From positions 3,693,490 to 3,757,489 of the forward strand of contig NZ_SJPP01000001.1 of the NCBI RefSeq assembly GCF_007860075.1: a stretch of 64,000 bases of DNA. The letters run 5' to 3'. Source of the DNA: Symmachiella macrocystis. Its GTDB lineage: Bacteria; Planctomycetota; Planctomycetia; Planctomycetales; Planctomycetaceae. Below the pieces are notes generated by a model that did no database searches, was not told the DNA's origin, and saw only the letters and a list, made by a program, of their open reading frames with translations. Numbering within the stretch: position 1 is the stretch's first letter; each line of letters starts with the position of its first letter. This document shows, in pieces, positions 1-8,961 of this stretch. The translations under genes and the position numbers were made by a program.

Positions 1-1998
1 GTATTGCATTTTGGAAAGGACCGAACTCCCCGCATGCATGCGGTGGCAATGCGCGCAGTTCGTGTGCAGATACGATCTTGCACGCAAATTCTGATCGGCC
101 GCCGGATCGTGGGGATTAACGAGGACAGATTTGTCAGTCGGCTCCGACAGATCCTGGTCGAGCAAATCGACATGCGCGAACGAGCGAAGTTGGTTATCGG
201 CCGCCGCACCATAGTGATGTTGTCGATTCAATTGAGGAGCATTGAACGCCAACGCGTTTCCCGCCCAGGGATTGTGGCAGCGCATGCACTCCGTCCGGCT
301 GGAGAAATGCCACGTCTGTTGCCGGTGTCCACCAGGAGCGGTCGGGTCTTGAATATCAAGCGGCACATCCACTCCCTCGGCGGCGACTAACGTTGCGTCG
401 GTCTGTTCCGGGTTCCAACGATAGCTGTATCCCTGCCAGGCGCTTCCGTCGTAATGCAGAATCTGCGTCTCAATGCGGCGGCGGCCATTGTCACTGCCCG
501 GTTGCATGTCGAGTGAAATTGTCTTCGCCAAAACGGAATCTTTAGGAAAAACCCACGGGCTGCCTTTAGTGGTCACCGTGCCGTCGCCCGGTATTGCGAC
601 ATAGCGCTGTGCTGTTGCCTCGTCGGCCCATGCTTCGGCGTTGATGGAATACGGGATCACCCCCTCCGCTGGAGTATGGTCGGCCACCGAACGCAACAAT
701 CCCGTTTCACTAAGTTTATGCGGGAATTCGACTGGCGAACCGGCGGCCGGGTTGGGGACCAATCGATAAATCTCGCCGGGGGTATATCCCACCACGTAAA
801 ATTCGCTCTTCTGGTCGGTCCCGAAACAGACTAGCTTGAGTGTCGTATCGGCGATCTCTTCTTGCGAGGTCACCCGCTCGCCATCGTATCCCACAGCCCA
901 CATTTTTCCGGTTTCGAAATCACCGTATAGATACTTGCCCGACAGTGACCCCAGCCGCGTACCGTGATACACATGACCACCGGTGATCGAGGCTGATTCG
1001 GAGTGCGGATGCGCGACGGTCGGCGGTGAAATCGGCGACGGGCCGCGATCGACACTTGTGTGAATCGGTTGTGGACCTTCGACGGCGCTCCAGCCATAAT
1101 TTCCGCCGCGACGGACATGGTAAACCATCTCCCACAATTCCCAACCGACATCGCCCATCCACAACCGTCCGCTACGCGTGTCGAAATTCATTTTCCAGGG
1201 ATTGCGGAATCCATACGCCCAAATTTCCGGTCGCGCATCTTCGATGTCAACAAACGGATTGTCCGTTGGAATCGCATACCCCTTGCCCTCGGCCGACTGA
1301 TCGACGTCGATCCGCAATACCGACGACAACAGGTCGCTAATGTCTTGTCCGGTTTTCAGTATGTCGGGCGGATTCGGTCCCGTGCCGTCACCCGTGGAGA
1401 CATACAGATATCCGTCGTGGCCGAACTTCAGACACCCTCCGTTGTGTCCACCCGAGGGCCAGGTGATGATCGGCTTTTCACTGGCCGGATCAATCGTGGG
1501 CGGGTCGGTTTTGCTCACTGTGAATCGCGAAACGTGCGAGCCGTCCGGTATGTTTGAACCAATGACGTAACAGACATAGCAGTAGCGATTCTGCTCAAAA
1601 TCAGGATGAAACTCCAACCCGTAGAAATTGCCCGCCTTGGTGAGCGTCTTGTGCAGATCAACGACCAAGTCCGGTTTTCCGACGTCGTTGCGGTTGGGAA
1701 ACGAGTAGATTTTTCCGTGCAATTCCAACAGGAAGAGACGGTCGCTGCCCGGTGCCGGCGTCAATTCCACCGGGTTTTCAAACGACAACTGCGGAAAAAC
1801 CCGCTCGACGGTGTACGGTTTGGGCGGCTCGGGAGAACCGGTGATGCGGGACGTGGTCCAGCGCTGCCGTTGCGGTAAACCGTACGGTGCTTCGGCCGTT
1901 GCTGCTGGTTTCGCTGCCGGCTCATCAGCTGTCGCAGTCAATGGGGCCAACAAGAACCACGCCGCCCACACCCTGTATTTGGATTTCATCATACGCAT
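1..1998 (-). CDS. PQQ-dependent sugar dehydrogenase (GSDH) fused to a cytochrome c domain, 3' end cut by the window
   Basis: This gene runs off the left edge, so it has no stop in the window. It reads 666 codons in frame from ATG at 1998. A signal-like N-terminus (basic MRMMKSKYR, then a hydrophobic WAAWFLLAPLTA) predicts export. Residues about 60-420 resemble the glucose/sorbosone dehydrogenase beta-propeller, with SGGHNGG, LYVSTGDG and GFRNPWKMNFD. A second region holds heme-like CMRCH at residues 571-575 and CAHCH at 648-652. The family oxidises sugars or polyols with PQQ and passes electrons to heme; the fusion suggests internal transfer to a periplasmic chain. The substrate cannot be told. 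Two in-frame ATGs follow the first within four codons, so the exact start is uncertain. The gene stands apart from its neighbours. Confidence 0.85.
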   Translation of the reverse strand, partial: MRMMKSKYRVWAAWFLLAPLTATADEPAAKPAATAEAPYGLPQRQRWTTSRITGSPEPPKPYTVERVFPQLSFENPVELTPAPGSDRLFLLELHGKIYSFPNRNDVGKPDLVVDLHKTLTKAGNFYGLEFHPDFEQNRYCYVCYVIGSNIPDGSHVSRFTVSKTDPPTIDPASEKPIITWPSGGHNGGCLKFGHDGYLYVSTGDGTGPNPPDILKTGQDISDLLSSVLRIDVDQSAEGKGYAIPTDNPFVDIEDARPEIWAYGFRNPWKMNFDTRSGRLWMGDVGWELWEMVYHVRRGGNYGWSAVEGPQPIHTSVDRGPSPISPPTVAHPHSESASITGGHVYHGTRLGSLSGKYLYGDFETGKMWAVGYDGERVTSQEEIADTTLKLVCFGTDQKSEFYVVGYTPGEIYRLVPNPAAGSPVEFPHKLSETGLLRSVADHTPAEGVIPYSINAEAWADEATAQRYVAIPGDGTVTTKGSPWVFPKDSVLAKTISLDMQPGSDNGRRRIETQILHYDGSAWQGYSYRWNPEQTDATLVAAEGVDVPLDIQDPTAPGGHRQQTWHFSSRTECMRCHNPWAGNALAFNAPQLNRQHHYGAAADNQLRSFAHVDLLDQDLSEPTDKSVLVNPHDPAADQNLRARSYLHTNCAHCHRMHAGSSVLSKMQY

Positions 1999-2154
1999 GC
2001 GCAGCCATGATCTGGGAAGTTATCGCGATTGGGCGTGAAGTCGACGCCGAGTCGGATAGATTACCAGAAGCGGGGAGCCGAGGCCAGAATCTTCCCGTCC
2101 CGCAAATCCGCAGCAGTTGGAATCGGCAATGGCAGATGATCGCCGTGCATCGTT

Positions 2155-2451
2155 TTAGGGGGCTGGTTCTGTTACCGGCAGCGAAACGTTTTGTAGGGAG
2201 AGTTCTTCAGCCACACGTGTGTGCGATTGCAATTCCGCCTCACGAAGGCGCTCGTCTGTCAACGTTTCATTCCCATCCCACGACGCGACGGCCACTGGGG
2301 CGATGCTGCGCTGGACGTAGCGGGGTGCGGGCGCTGCGGTGATGGGGCCGGCTCCTGATTTCGCATCCGAGGTTCGCGTGTCCAATTGAACCAGGATCAC
2401 CATTTGCACAATCAGACAGACCAATACGAATTCGCCAATGAACTTGCGCAT
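2155..2451 (-). CDS. Small single-pass membrane or secreted protein, function unknown
   Basis: I do not recognise the family. The frame is open from 2520, but ATG at 2451 follows GGGGGAGCGGAAAG, a good ribosome site, and gives 98 residues beginning MRKFIGEFVLVCLIVQMV. That N-terminus has a short basic head followed by a hydrophobic stretch of about 18 residues, which fits an uncleaved anchor or signal peptide. The rest is polar, rich in Ala, Thr, Glu and Pro, with no cysteine-based motif after the anchor. It lies between the dehydrogenase fusion (same strand) and the AsmA-like gene (opposite strand). Confidence 0.5.
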   Translation of the reverse strand: MRKFIGEFVLVCLIVQMVILVQLDTRTSDAKSGAGPITAAPAPRYVQRSIAPVAVASWDGNETLTDERLREAELQSHTRVAEELSLQNVSLPVTEPAP

Positions 2452-2662
2452 CTTTCCGCTCCCCCGGATGCCGACCGAAATGCCAGCATCTTTTTTAAAG
2501 CGGGGTGGTGGCAAATACAAAATCGAAAATGCGGGAAAGTCGCTACTTACCTCAAACCGGTCCGGCTATGGGGAATGCGTTGACCTTAACGGGCTGGGAA
2601 TACTCTCCGGCAACATTTCTCATGCACCAGGGCAACGGTGGGGCACATGGGCGCATGCACGA

Positions 2663-2692
2663 TTCACAGCAGGTTCCTCGATCTGTTACAAT
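2663..2692 (+). promoter_or_regulatory. Candidate sigma-70-type promoter for the AsmA-like gene
   Basis: TTCACA at 2663-2668 and TACAAT at 2687-2692 are separated by 18 bases and lie about 50 bases upstream of the start at 2741. The match was made by eye only. Confidence 0.3.
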
Positions 2693-2740
2693 TCCGCATA
2701 GCTTGATTATTAACGTGTGTCGTTGTGAGGATGGGGAACA

Positions 2741-4102
2741 ATGAACGAAGAGACACCAAAACCGAAAAGACGCTGGTTGCGAATTGGATTGGCCGTTGTC
2801 GGTGTGGTTGTGTTAGTGATTGCCTGTCTCCCGACGATTGTCGCCAATACTCCGCTCCGCAATACGTTGGTCAATCGCGCCATCGATGATCCGCGGTTGC
2901 AGGCCTCGGTTGGTTCCGCTTCGTTTGGCTGGACGTCGAGCGCCTCTCTGAACCAGATGCGAGTCGTTCGCGATGACGACCGGATGTTGGTCACGATCGA
3001 CCGTGTGCAGGTCGAACGGTCATTGCTCGGACTGCTGCTCGCATTGCCCGATATTGGCGGCATTGAAATTGAACAGCCGCGTTTAGAGTTCACGTTACGG
3101 GAAGGTAGCCAAGAGTTGCCACTCGACGATTTGGCCGACGCGGTCAAGGACAGAGATCCGCCAGAATCGACGTTTGTGGCTGCGGTCCGTAAGGCAGGCA
3201 TTGTGGTCAGCACAATAGACGCCGACGAACCGGTGGTCGATGTCGACGACGTGACGCTGACGTTGAGGCTCCGCCAATCAGAATCGGGACGCGAATTGGT
3301 CATCGACCCCGCTGTGGTGTTGGACCATCAGTCATTGACGCCGGAACTGTGCGACCGCGGCCTGCATTTAGTTGCACCGGTTTTGGCCGATGCAGCATCT
3401 GTCGAAGGAGAAGTCTCTGTCGAAATCGAGGAGTTTCTGCTTCCCGTCGAACAAACCGAATCGGCCGAAGCGGATGATCGCATGCGGATTACCGGCAGCG
3501 TGGCATTGCATCATGTACGGTCGAATTTGCGAAATCCCATTTTAGTCGAGATCACAAAATTGGTCGCCGGCCTGCTCAATAAACCTCCGCCGGAAACGAT
3601 TCGCGTACTGGAGAATTCTCGCGTCCATTTTCACGTCGGCAAAGAGGGGGTCTACCACGAAGGAATGGCGTTTGTCTTGCCGGACATTTCTGAGGAACTG
3701 GAGATTCGCACCAGCGGGTTGGTCGGGGTCGATCGGCAGTTGGACCTGAAAATCGAGGTCGCGCTGCCCAGCCAAATGACGGTAGGCATCCCGGTCCTGG
3801 AAAAATTAACACAGCGCCCCCTGACTTTGGTTGTGCATGGAACGTTGGATGCGCCGATCGTTGGCTTCGCCAAAGGGCAAGACATCTTGGATGAACTCGC
3901 CGGTCGGCTCAACGGTGAAGATCAAACCCTGGAGGAGCCCAAACCGATTGGGAATTCGGTCATCGAATTGGTGGGGGGATTGACCGAGAAAAAGGATGAC
4001 GGCGTGAAGAAAATTGATGTCGAATCGACGGCCAAAGATGTCATTAATATCATTCGCTCGGCACGCGAGGCTAAGAAGCGAAACAAAAACAAAAATAAGT
4101 AG
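2741..4102 (+). CDS. AsmA-like inner-membrane-anchored protein
   Basis: The 453-residue product starts with a Lys/Arg-rich head (KPKRRW) and one hydrophobic segment at about residues 13-31, which predicts an N-in anchor with a large periplasmic part. The sequence after it (GSASFGWTSSASL, then repeated beta-rich stretches such as IGGIEIEQPRLEF) resembles the AsmA/DUF748 superfamily, whose members are implicated in envelope lipid traffic and outer-membrane assembly. The tail is unusually basic (AREAKKRNKNKNK). ATG follows GAGGATGGGGAACA. A short same-strand gene follows after 27 bases. The AsmA assignment rests on overall architecture and not on a diagnostic motif. Confidence 0.6.
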   Translation: MNEETPKPKRRWLRIGLAVVGVVVLVIACLPTIVANTPLRNTLVNRAIDDPRLQASVGSASFGWTSSASLNQMRVVRDDDRMLVTIDRVQVERSLLGLLLALPDIGGIEIEQPRLEFTLREGSQELPLDDLADAVKDRDPPESTFVAAVRKAGIVVSTIDADEPVVDVDDVTLTLRLRQSESGRELVIDPAVVLDHQSLTPELCDRGLHLVAPVLADAASVEGEVSVEIEEFLLPVEQTESAEADDRMRITGSVALHHVRSNLRNPILVEITKLVAGLLNKPPPETIRVLENSRVHFHVGKEGVYHEGMAFVLPDISEELEIRTSGLVGVDRQLDLKIEVALPSQMTVGIPVLEKLTQRPLTLVVHGTLDAPIVGFAKGQDILDELAGRLNGEDQTLEEPKPIGNSVIELVGGLTEKKDDGVKKIDVESTAKDVINIIRSAREAKKRNKNKNK

Positions 4103-4129
4103 TGGACCTCGCCTCGCCATTCCGGAGGA

Positions 4130-4486
4130 ATGTTGACGTCCGAGAGACACAGTCGCAACACCATGGCCGAAACCTCACCTCTGGCAAGTTACGATTTCGC
4201 ATCCGGGACACTGGATGGTGCACTCACGTTTTTAAAACGCTCGCGGAGTGAGTTGCGGATGCTGCGCTTGGTCCGTGTTTGGAACGACCGGTTTTGCCTG
4301 TTCGACATCAACGGCGATTACTTCGAGATTCGTGGACTAGGGTATTCGCAACCCGAAATTACTAAGATTCTCAATACCGTCAACACGGCTTATAAGCGGG
4401 ACCGGATCCACGAGCCAACCGACGCCGACTACAAGGAATTCAAAACGGGCCGCCGTTACGCCTGGGCGGCCGACCGCGTCATGTAA
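4130..4486 (+). CDS. Short protein of unknown function
   Basis: The 118-residue frame is soluble-looking, with no membrane segment and no motif I recognise. Its core (LRLVRVWNDRFCLFDINGDYFEIRGLGY) has the alternating pattern of a small beta domain, and a helix-like segment follows (QPEITKILNTVNTAYKRD). ATG at 4130 sits directly against GGAGGA, which is too close for an ideal start. TTG at 4133 or ATG at 4163 (MAETSPLAS, 107 residues) are alternatives. It follows the AsmA-like gene closely and probably shares its transcript. The next gene converges with only 13 bases between the ends. Confidence 0.6.
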   Translation: MLTSERHSRNTMAETSPLASYDFASGTLDGALTFLKRSRSELRMLRLVRVWNDRFCLFDINGDYFEIRGLGYSQPEITKILNTVNTAYKRDRIHEPTDADYKEFKTGRRYAWAADRVM

Positions 4487-4499
4487 CTTGTTGATGAAA

Positions 4500-5453
4500 C
4501 TACTTTAGCGGCGAATCATCGGCAGCGGTCGCCAACTCGATCAACCGGTTGGCTAAGAGCACTTCCGTTCCTGCCAGCCCCAGCGAATAAAACAGCGAAA
4601 TCTCCTCGGCAGCCCGCGGCGCCGGTTCGTTGGCGGAAATGATATCGCTGAGGGATGTCAACCGGGCGAAGTCATCACTTCCGTGCAGAATAAAATCCTC
4701 ACCGACCGCGGCTGCCTGCGCCAGCGAATCGGTGATGATCCGTTGCGCTCTCCCCGCGACGCTCGCTTCGAGTTCGCTGGCTGAGTGAAATTTGGGGCCG
4801 ATCGTGTTGATGTGCACACCGCGGCGCAGCCATGCGGAATCAAATACCGGCTCGCCGCTGGCTGTGGCGCAAATCAACACATCCGCCGCTTCAACCACCT
4901 CGCGCGCTGAGCGGCAGGCCTGAACAGTCGCGGTCGTCATTTTCGACGCTTGCTTCGCAAACGCAGCACAGCGTTCAACAGAGCGGCTATGGACGCGGAT
5001 TTCCGAAAAACTGCGGACCGACAGCGCCGCCTCCAATTGTGTCCGCGCTTGGTATCCACTACCCAGGATGCCCAGCACCCGGGCGTCGGGGCGCGACAGC
5101 CATTTCACGGCCACCCCCCCAATGGCGCCGGTCCGCACCGCCCCCAACAGCGGTCCAACGACTATGCCTTTCAAGGCTCCGTCGTCGGTATTGAACACCG
5201 CAGTCAATTCAGCGCGACCGGGCGAATGCAATTGCGTGACATCGTAAACGCGAAACCCCAGGTATGACGGTGTATCGGTGGCGGCACCGGTGGTGAAGAC
5301 CAACTTGCCCACCTCTAAGTCAGCCTGCAAACGGGCAGGAGCAGCAAGAGTTCCGGCCGCTTGCCGCCCAAAAGCTTGCTGCATCACCTCGATAGCGGTC
5401 GGCATATCGAGCTTGTGCCGCACATCGTCGTCAGTGAAAAGGGGGATGGTCAT
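4500..5453 (-). CDS. Ornithine cyclodeaminase / mu-crystallin family NAD(P)-dependent enzyme
   Basis: The 317-residue product has the length and layout of the ornithine cyclodeaminase/mu-crystallin family. It has an N-terminal MTIPLFTDDDVRHKLDM region, a central dimer/substrate part (ARLQADLEVGKLVFTTG) and a Rossmann segment with LGILGSGYQARTQLEA at about residues 127-142. Later stretches (DVLICATASGEPVF, HINTIGPKFHSASELEA) are also typical. Members include ornithine cyclodeaminase, alanine dehydrogenase and ketimine reductase, and the sequence alone does not separate these. It is a monocistronic minus-strand gene, with no proline or arginine genes beside it; putA is about 18 kb away. Confidence 0.85.
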   Translation of the reverse strand: MTIPLFTDDDVRHKLDMPTAIEVMQQAFGRQAAGTLAAPARLQADLEVGKLVFTTGAATDTPSYLGFRVYDVTQLHSPGRAELTAVFNTDDGALKGIVVGPLLGAVRTGAIGGVAVKWLSRPDARVLGILGSGYQARTQLEAALSVRSFSEIRVHSRSVERCAAFAKQASKMTTATVQACRSAREVVEAADVLICATASGEPVFDSAWLRRGVHINTIGPKFHSASELEASVAGRAQRIITDSLAQAAAVGEDFILHGSDDFARLTSLSDIISANEPAPRAAEEISLFYSLGLAGTEVLLANRLIELATAADDSPLK

Positions 5454-5788
5454 TGTTTACTGAGGTTGCTTGAGAAGGATGAAGTTGTCAGGCCGCTGGC
5501 GGATCATGCTCGCTCCCATTATGCACAAATGACGGATGCGGCGCAACTATGCTCCTTAGAGCAGAGGCGGATTTGAGATAGCGGCCGCCAATTGAGGTTC
5601 CGCTGTTTTGAAATCGCGGGTACGATTCCTTCGCATCATCATTGACCCAACTACGAGCGCGTGACAGCGGACTTGGATTTTGCTGTGTCCGGTGCGAATC
5701 GAGCGGTCGAGTCGCAATGGCCACGGACCTGCCCACTTTGTCGGCTGACGCAACTTCGCGGGAAACGTTCTCAGCAAGGAAAATGCGG
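5454..5788. other. Intergenic region upstream of divergent genes
   Basis: This 335-base gap separates the divergent cyclodeaminase-family gene and the membrane-protein gene. The plus frame is open from 5642, so the membrane protein could start earlier. I see no hairpin, repeat or convincing promoter. Confidence 0.4.
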
Positions 5789-6502
5789 ATGAGTGCATCG
5801 AAAGTGCAAACGAGCATTGTTGGCCGAATCCTGTTTTCGGTCGTAACGCAAATGCTCCGTTTGCGGGCCGTTTTGCGGCACTTCTCTCCTTGGGTGCTGG
5901 TTGTGCCGGCTATCGCCATCGCCTCCACGATGGGCAGTCTGTACGGCTACTTTTGGCCGGTGGGCCAGCCGAGTCTCTTGCTGCCGATCACCACCGCCCT
6001 GGCTGCGACATCGTTTATGACGGCGGCGACCTGCTGGGTGTTGCGCGGTGATTTATTTCACCGTTGGCTGATTTATTTAACTGGCTGCTTTTGGTACCAA
6101 GCGATCGATTTTTCAGGAAGTAAGCTGGGAGCGGCCATCGCCCTGTCCATTCTGATTTGTTACGCCTTGGCAAAATTTGAAGTGCTGCGGCCCTATCTGC
6201 AAAATCGACTGGTGGTCAGTCTATTGGTGGCGAGCCTGTTGTGTCAGTGCTTGCCCATGCTCATGACATCCGAAGTTTGGAGTTGGGGCGTCCGCGTCGG
6301 GCTTTGGCCGTACCGCGTGAACTCAGCCATGATGCTGGCCGGGCGGCTGATGCTCTTGATGACGATCGTCGCTTCAGAGGTGCTGTCCCGCACGGGCAAG
6401 CTATCCAGCGAAGTGACTCGTTCCGCCGCCGACGTGTCGCCATTTCATCCGTCGCAATCGGTTGCCGGAGCCGCACGACCATCCGCACGCAAGGCTGCAT
6501 AG
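5789..6502 (+). CDS. Polytopic membrane protein of unknown function
   Basis: The product has about six hydrophobic segments, for example FSPWVLVVPAIAIASTMGSL, LITTALAATSFMTAATCWVL, LGAAIALSILICYALA, VVSLLVASLLCQCLPML and MLAGRLMLLMTIVAS. No family motif is recognised. The frame is open from 5642, but ATG at 5789 lies eight bases after AGGA and gives 237 residues. ATG at 5783 and 5717 are less well placed. The tail (TRSAADVSPFHPSQSVAGAARPSARKAA) is polar. The neighbouring genes give no functional hint. Confidence 0.6.
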   Translation: MSASKVQTSIVGRILFSVVTQMLRLRAVLRHFSPWVLVVPAIAIASTMGSLYGYFWPVGQPSLLLPITTALAATSFMTAATCWVLRGDLFHRWLIYLTGCFWYQAIDFSGSKLGAAIALSILICYALAKFEVLRPYLQNRLVVSLLVASLLCQCLPMLMTSEVWSWGVRVGLWPYRVNSAMMLAGRLMLLMTIVASEVLSRTGKLSSEVTRSAADVSPFHPSQSVAGAARPSARKAA

Positions 6503-6639
6503 CTGACCATCGATTGTCGAGCAAAACGCTCCGGCCAGGAACGATGGGACCGCATACGATCGGCTGGATTTCTAGAAATCCGCTCAGCAACAGCCGGTCA
6601 GTTGCGTGATTCCGCAGCGGGGATCACAATACGGACAGG

Positions 6640-6725
6640 CTTAATTCTTGAGGCTTGAGGCCCGAGACTTGAGGCAACGACTTCTCAAGCCTATCCCCTC
6701 AAGCCTCACCACCCAAGCCTCCACC
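6640..6725. repeat. Tract of short direct and inverted copies of a CAAGCCTC-type word
   Basis: The tract contains CTTGAGGCTTGAGGCCC followed by TCAAGCCTATCCCCTCAAGCC and further CAAGCCT words. Relatives occur at 10276-10310 and 57890-57912. It lies just before the LarA-fold gene. Confidence 0.55.
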
Positions 6726-6759
6726 GCCAGCAACCATCGTACACTTGGAGTTAACTCAG

Positions 6760-8037
6760 ATGACCTATCCGCGGATGTTACGCATTAAGCAACGCTTTGA
6801 AGGCCCGTCCGTCGAGGATATTCCAGCGACCGTCGAATCCCAACTTGCCTCGCTGCAGTTGGGAAAGAAAATCAAACCGGGCGAAACGGTCGCCATTACC
6901 GCTGGTAGCCGCGGCATTGCGAATATCGCAGTCATCATCAAAGCCACCGTCGATCATGTCAAATCGCTGGAGGCGGTACCGTTTATCGTGCCGGCAATGG
7001 GCAGTCATGGCGGCGGGACGCCTGAAGGACAGCGGGGCATCGTCGAAGGGTACGGGATCACTGAGGATTACACCGGCGCAGAGATCCGCTCGTCGATGGA
7101 AACAGTCATCGTCGACAAAACGCCGCAAGGAATTCCGGTACATTTTGACAAGCACGCCTACGACGCCGACCATGTATTGGTCTGCGGACGCGTGAAACCG
7201 CATACCGGGTTTGTCGGTGAAATCGAGAGCGGATTGCTCAAAATGATGCTGATCGGGCTGGGCAAACATGCGGGAGCCAAGATCTATCACCGGGCCATTT
7301 TGGATTATAGCTTCGGCGAGATCATCACCGCTGTCGCCGATTCAGTGTTGGATAAATGCGGCATTGTCGCCGGTTTGGCGATTGTAGAAAATGCCTACGA
7401 TCAAACCGCGCTGCTGGCAGCTGTGGCGCCGGAGAATTTTGTCAGCCGCGAAAAAGAATTGCTCAAACAGGCCAAACAATGGATGCCGCGCTTGCCGTTT
7501 GACAAAGTCGGTCTGTTGATCATCGATGAAATCGGCAAGGACATTAGTGGATCGGGTATGGACACCAACGTCATCGGCCGCAAATACAGCGACCACTGTG
7601 CGACCGACAAAGACGACGTCAGCGTGAAACGCATTTTTGTGCGGGGGTTGACTTACGAAACGCACGGCAACGCCTGCGGACTGGGGCTGGCGGAATTTAC
7701 GAATTCGCGCACGGTGCAGAGTGTTGATCAAAACATCACCACGATCAACTCGCTCACCGGTGGACACCCTTCCGCAGCGATGATTCCGGTGCATTATGAC
7801 AGCGACCGAGAAGTGCTCGATGCGGCGTTGCCGACAACCGGTTTGGCCGATGCGCCGGATGCGCGGGTGATTCATATTTCCACGACGTTGCATGTCGGCG
7901 AAGTGCTGGTCAGCGAAGCCTATTTGGCCGAGATCGAAAACCGCGACGATTTGGAAATCATCGACGGTCCCAGTGAAATGCAATTTGATGCCGACGGAAA
8001 TTTGGCGGCCGTCGCCGAACAGCCGGTGGGCGTCTGA
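6760..8037 (+). CDS. Lactate-racemase-fold (LarA/DUF2088-like) protein
   Basis: The start at ATG 6760 follows GGAG with nine bases between, which is better than the in-frame TTG at 6745, and gives 425 residues. The N-terminal half resembles the nickel-pincer lactate racemase superfamily: VAITAGSRGI, then PAMGSHGGGTPEG, GRVKPHTGFVGEIESG, LLKMMLIG and GKHAGAKIYHRA. The His in SHG, the His in KPH, the Lys in LLKM and the His in GKH match the order of cofactor or metal ligands in LarA-type enzymes, so chemistry through a pincer-type cofactor is possible. No larB, larC or larE maturation gene is nearby. A possible role is 2-hydroxy-acid racemisation or epimerisation; the substrate is unknown. A hairpin pair and an E1-like gene follow. 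Confidence 0.7.
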   Translation: MTYPRMLRIKQRFEGPSVEDIPATVESQLASLQLGKKIKPGETVAITAGSRGIANIAVIIKATVDHVKSLEAVPFIVPAMGSHGGGTPEGQRGIVEGYGITEDYTGAEIRSSMETVIVDKTPQGIPVHFDKHAYDADHVLVCGRVKPHTGFVGEIESGLLKMMLIGLGKHAGAKIYHRAILDYSFGEIITAVADSVLDKCGIVAGLAIVENAYDQTALLAAVAPENFVSREKELLKQAKQWMPRLPFDKVGLLIIDEIGKDISGSGMDTNVIGRKYSDHCATDKDDVSVKRIFVRGLTYETHGNACGLGLAEFTNSRTVQSVDQNITTINSLTGGHPSAAMIPVHYDSDREVLDAALPTTGLADAPDARVIHISTTLHVGEVLVSEAYLAEIENRDDLEIIDGPSEMQFDADGNLAAVAEQPVGV

Positions 8038-8043
8038 CGATAA

Positions 8044-8120
8044 CCCCCGGCGGAGCCGGGGGCTGATGGAAAAAAATACATTCGATACACACATCCCCCA
8101 GCCCCCGGCTTTGCCGGGGG
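8044..8120. repeat. Twin-hairpin repeat, copy 1
   Basis: There are two perfect 8-bp stems with 3-base loops: CCCCCGGC/GCCGGGGG at 8044-8062 (loop GGA) and again at 8102-8120 (loop TTT), about 40 bases apart. The same architecture recurs at 23751-23816. It lies directly after the LarA-fold stop and could also act in termination or RNA stability. Confidence 0.85.
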
Positions 8121-8161
8121 GTCGCGCTGCACAACACGAACATTCACCACCCCCGTCGATC

Positions 8162-8920
8162 ATGATCAAATCCCAACCGCTCACCGATGAAGAACGCGCC
8201 ACCTATCAGTGGCAAATGTGGACGCCAGGTTTCGGCGAAGCGGGGCAGGAGAAACTGCGGGGGGCTTCGGTGCTCGTCTCCCGGGTCGGGGGACTGGGCA
8301 GTGTCGTAGCATATGAACTGGCAGCGGCGGGGATCGGCAAGTTGGTGTTGGCGCATGCCGGCAACGTCAAGCACAGCGACCTCAATCGGCAACTATTAAT
8401 GACGCACGACTGGTTGGGCAAACCGCGGGTGGAATCAGCGACGCAGCGGTTGTTGGAACTCAATCCGCGGCTAGAAATCGAACCCATCGGCGAGAATATC
8501 TCCGAAGAAAATGCCCAGCGGATCGTGGCGCAGGCCGATGTGATCGTCGATTGCGCGCCGCTGTTTGAGGAACGTTTCGCCATGAACCGGCAAGCGTTGG
8601 CACAGAGAAAGCCGCTGATTGAATGTGCGATGTATGAGTTGGAAGGACAGATCACCACCATCATTCCCGGAAAGACCCCCTGCCTCCGCTGCCTGCATCC
8701 CGAGCCGCCACCGGCCTGGAAACGGGAATTCCCCGTCTTCGGCGCTGTCTCAGGAACTGTTGGCTGCATGGGTGCGATGGAGGCGATCAAGGTCATTTCC
8801 GGTTTGGGCGAACCGCTCGCAGGACGGATGGTAACCTACGACCTGCGAGATATGACATTTCGCCGCCGCAATTTGTTACGCAATCCTACCTGTGCCGACT
8901 GCGGCAATATCGGGAGATGA
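8162..8920 (+). CDS. E1-like (ThiF/MoeB/HesA) adenylyltransferase-family protein
   Basis: ATG at 8162 gives 252 residues, the usual length for MoeB/ThiF proteins. Seen: GGLGSVVAYELAAAGIG for the nucleotide-binding loop, DLNRQLL, a zinc-type pair CLRC and CADC near the end, and the C-terminal GAMEAIKVISG helix. Family members adenylate a small sulfur carrier such as ThiS or MoaD. The segment that normally carries the catalytic cysteine, just before the G-x-(L/V)-G turn, reads WKREFPVFGAVSG here and has no cysteine. No ThiS/MoaD-like gene is adjacent. The frame is open upstream to 7892 through the hairpin repeat, but that part overlaps the previous gene and is unlikely to be used. Confidence 0.8.
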   Translation: MIKSQPLTDEERATYQWQMWTPGFGEAGQEKLRGASVLVSRVGGLGSVVAYELAAAGIGKLVLAHAGNVKHSDLNRQLLMTHDWLGKPRVESATQRLLELNPRLEIEPIGENISEENAQRIVAQADVIVDCAPLFEERFAMNRQALAQRKPLIECAMYELEGQITTIIPGKTPCLRCLHPEPPPAWKREFPVFGAVSGTVGCMGAMEAIKVISGLGEPLAGRMVTYDLRDMTFRRRNLLRNPTCADCGNIGR

Positions 8921-8961
8921 TCGCGTTCGGGCCATCAAACTGATTCGAAGGGAGACGTGAC

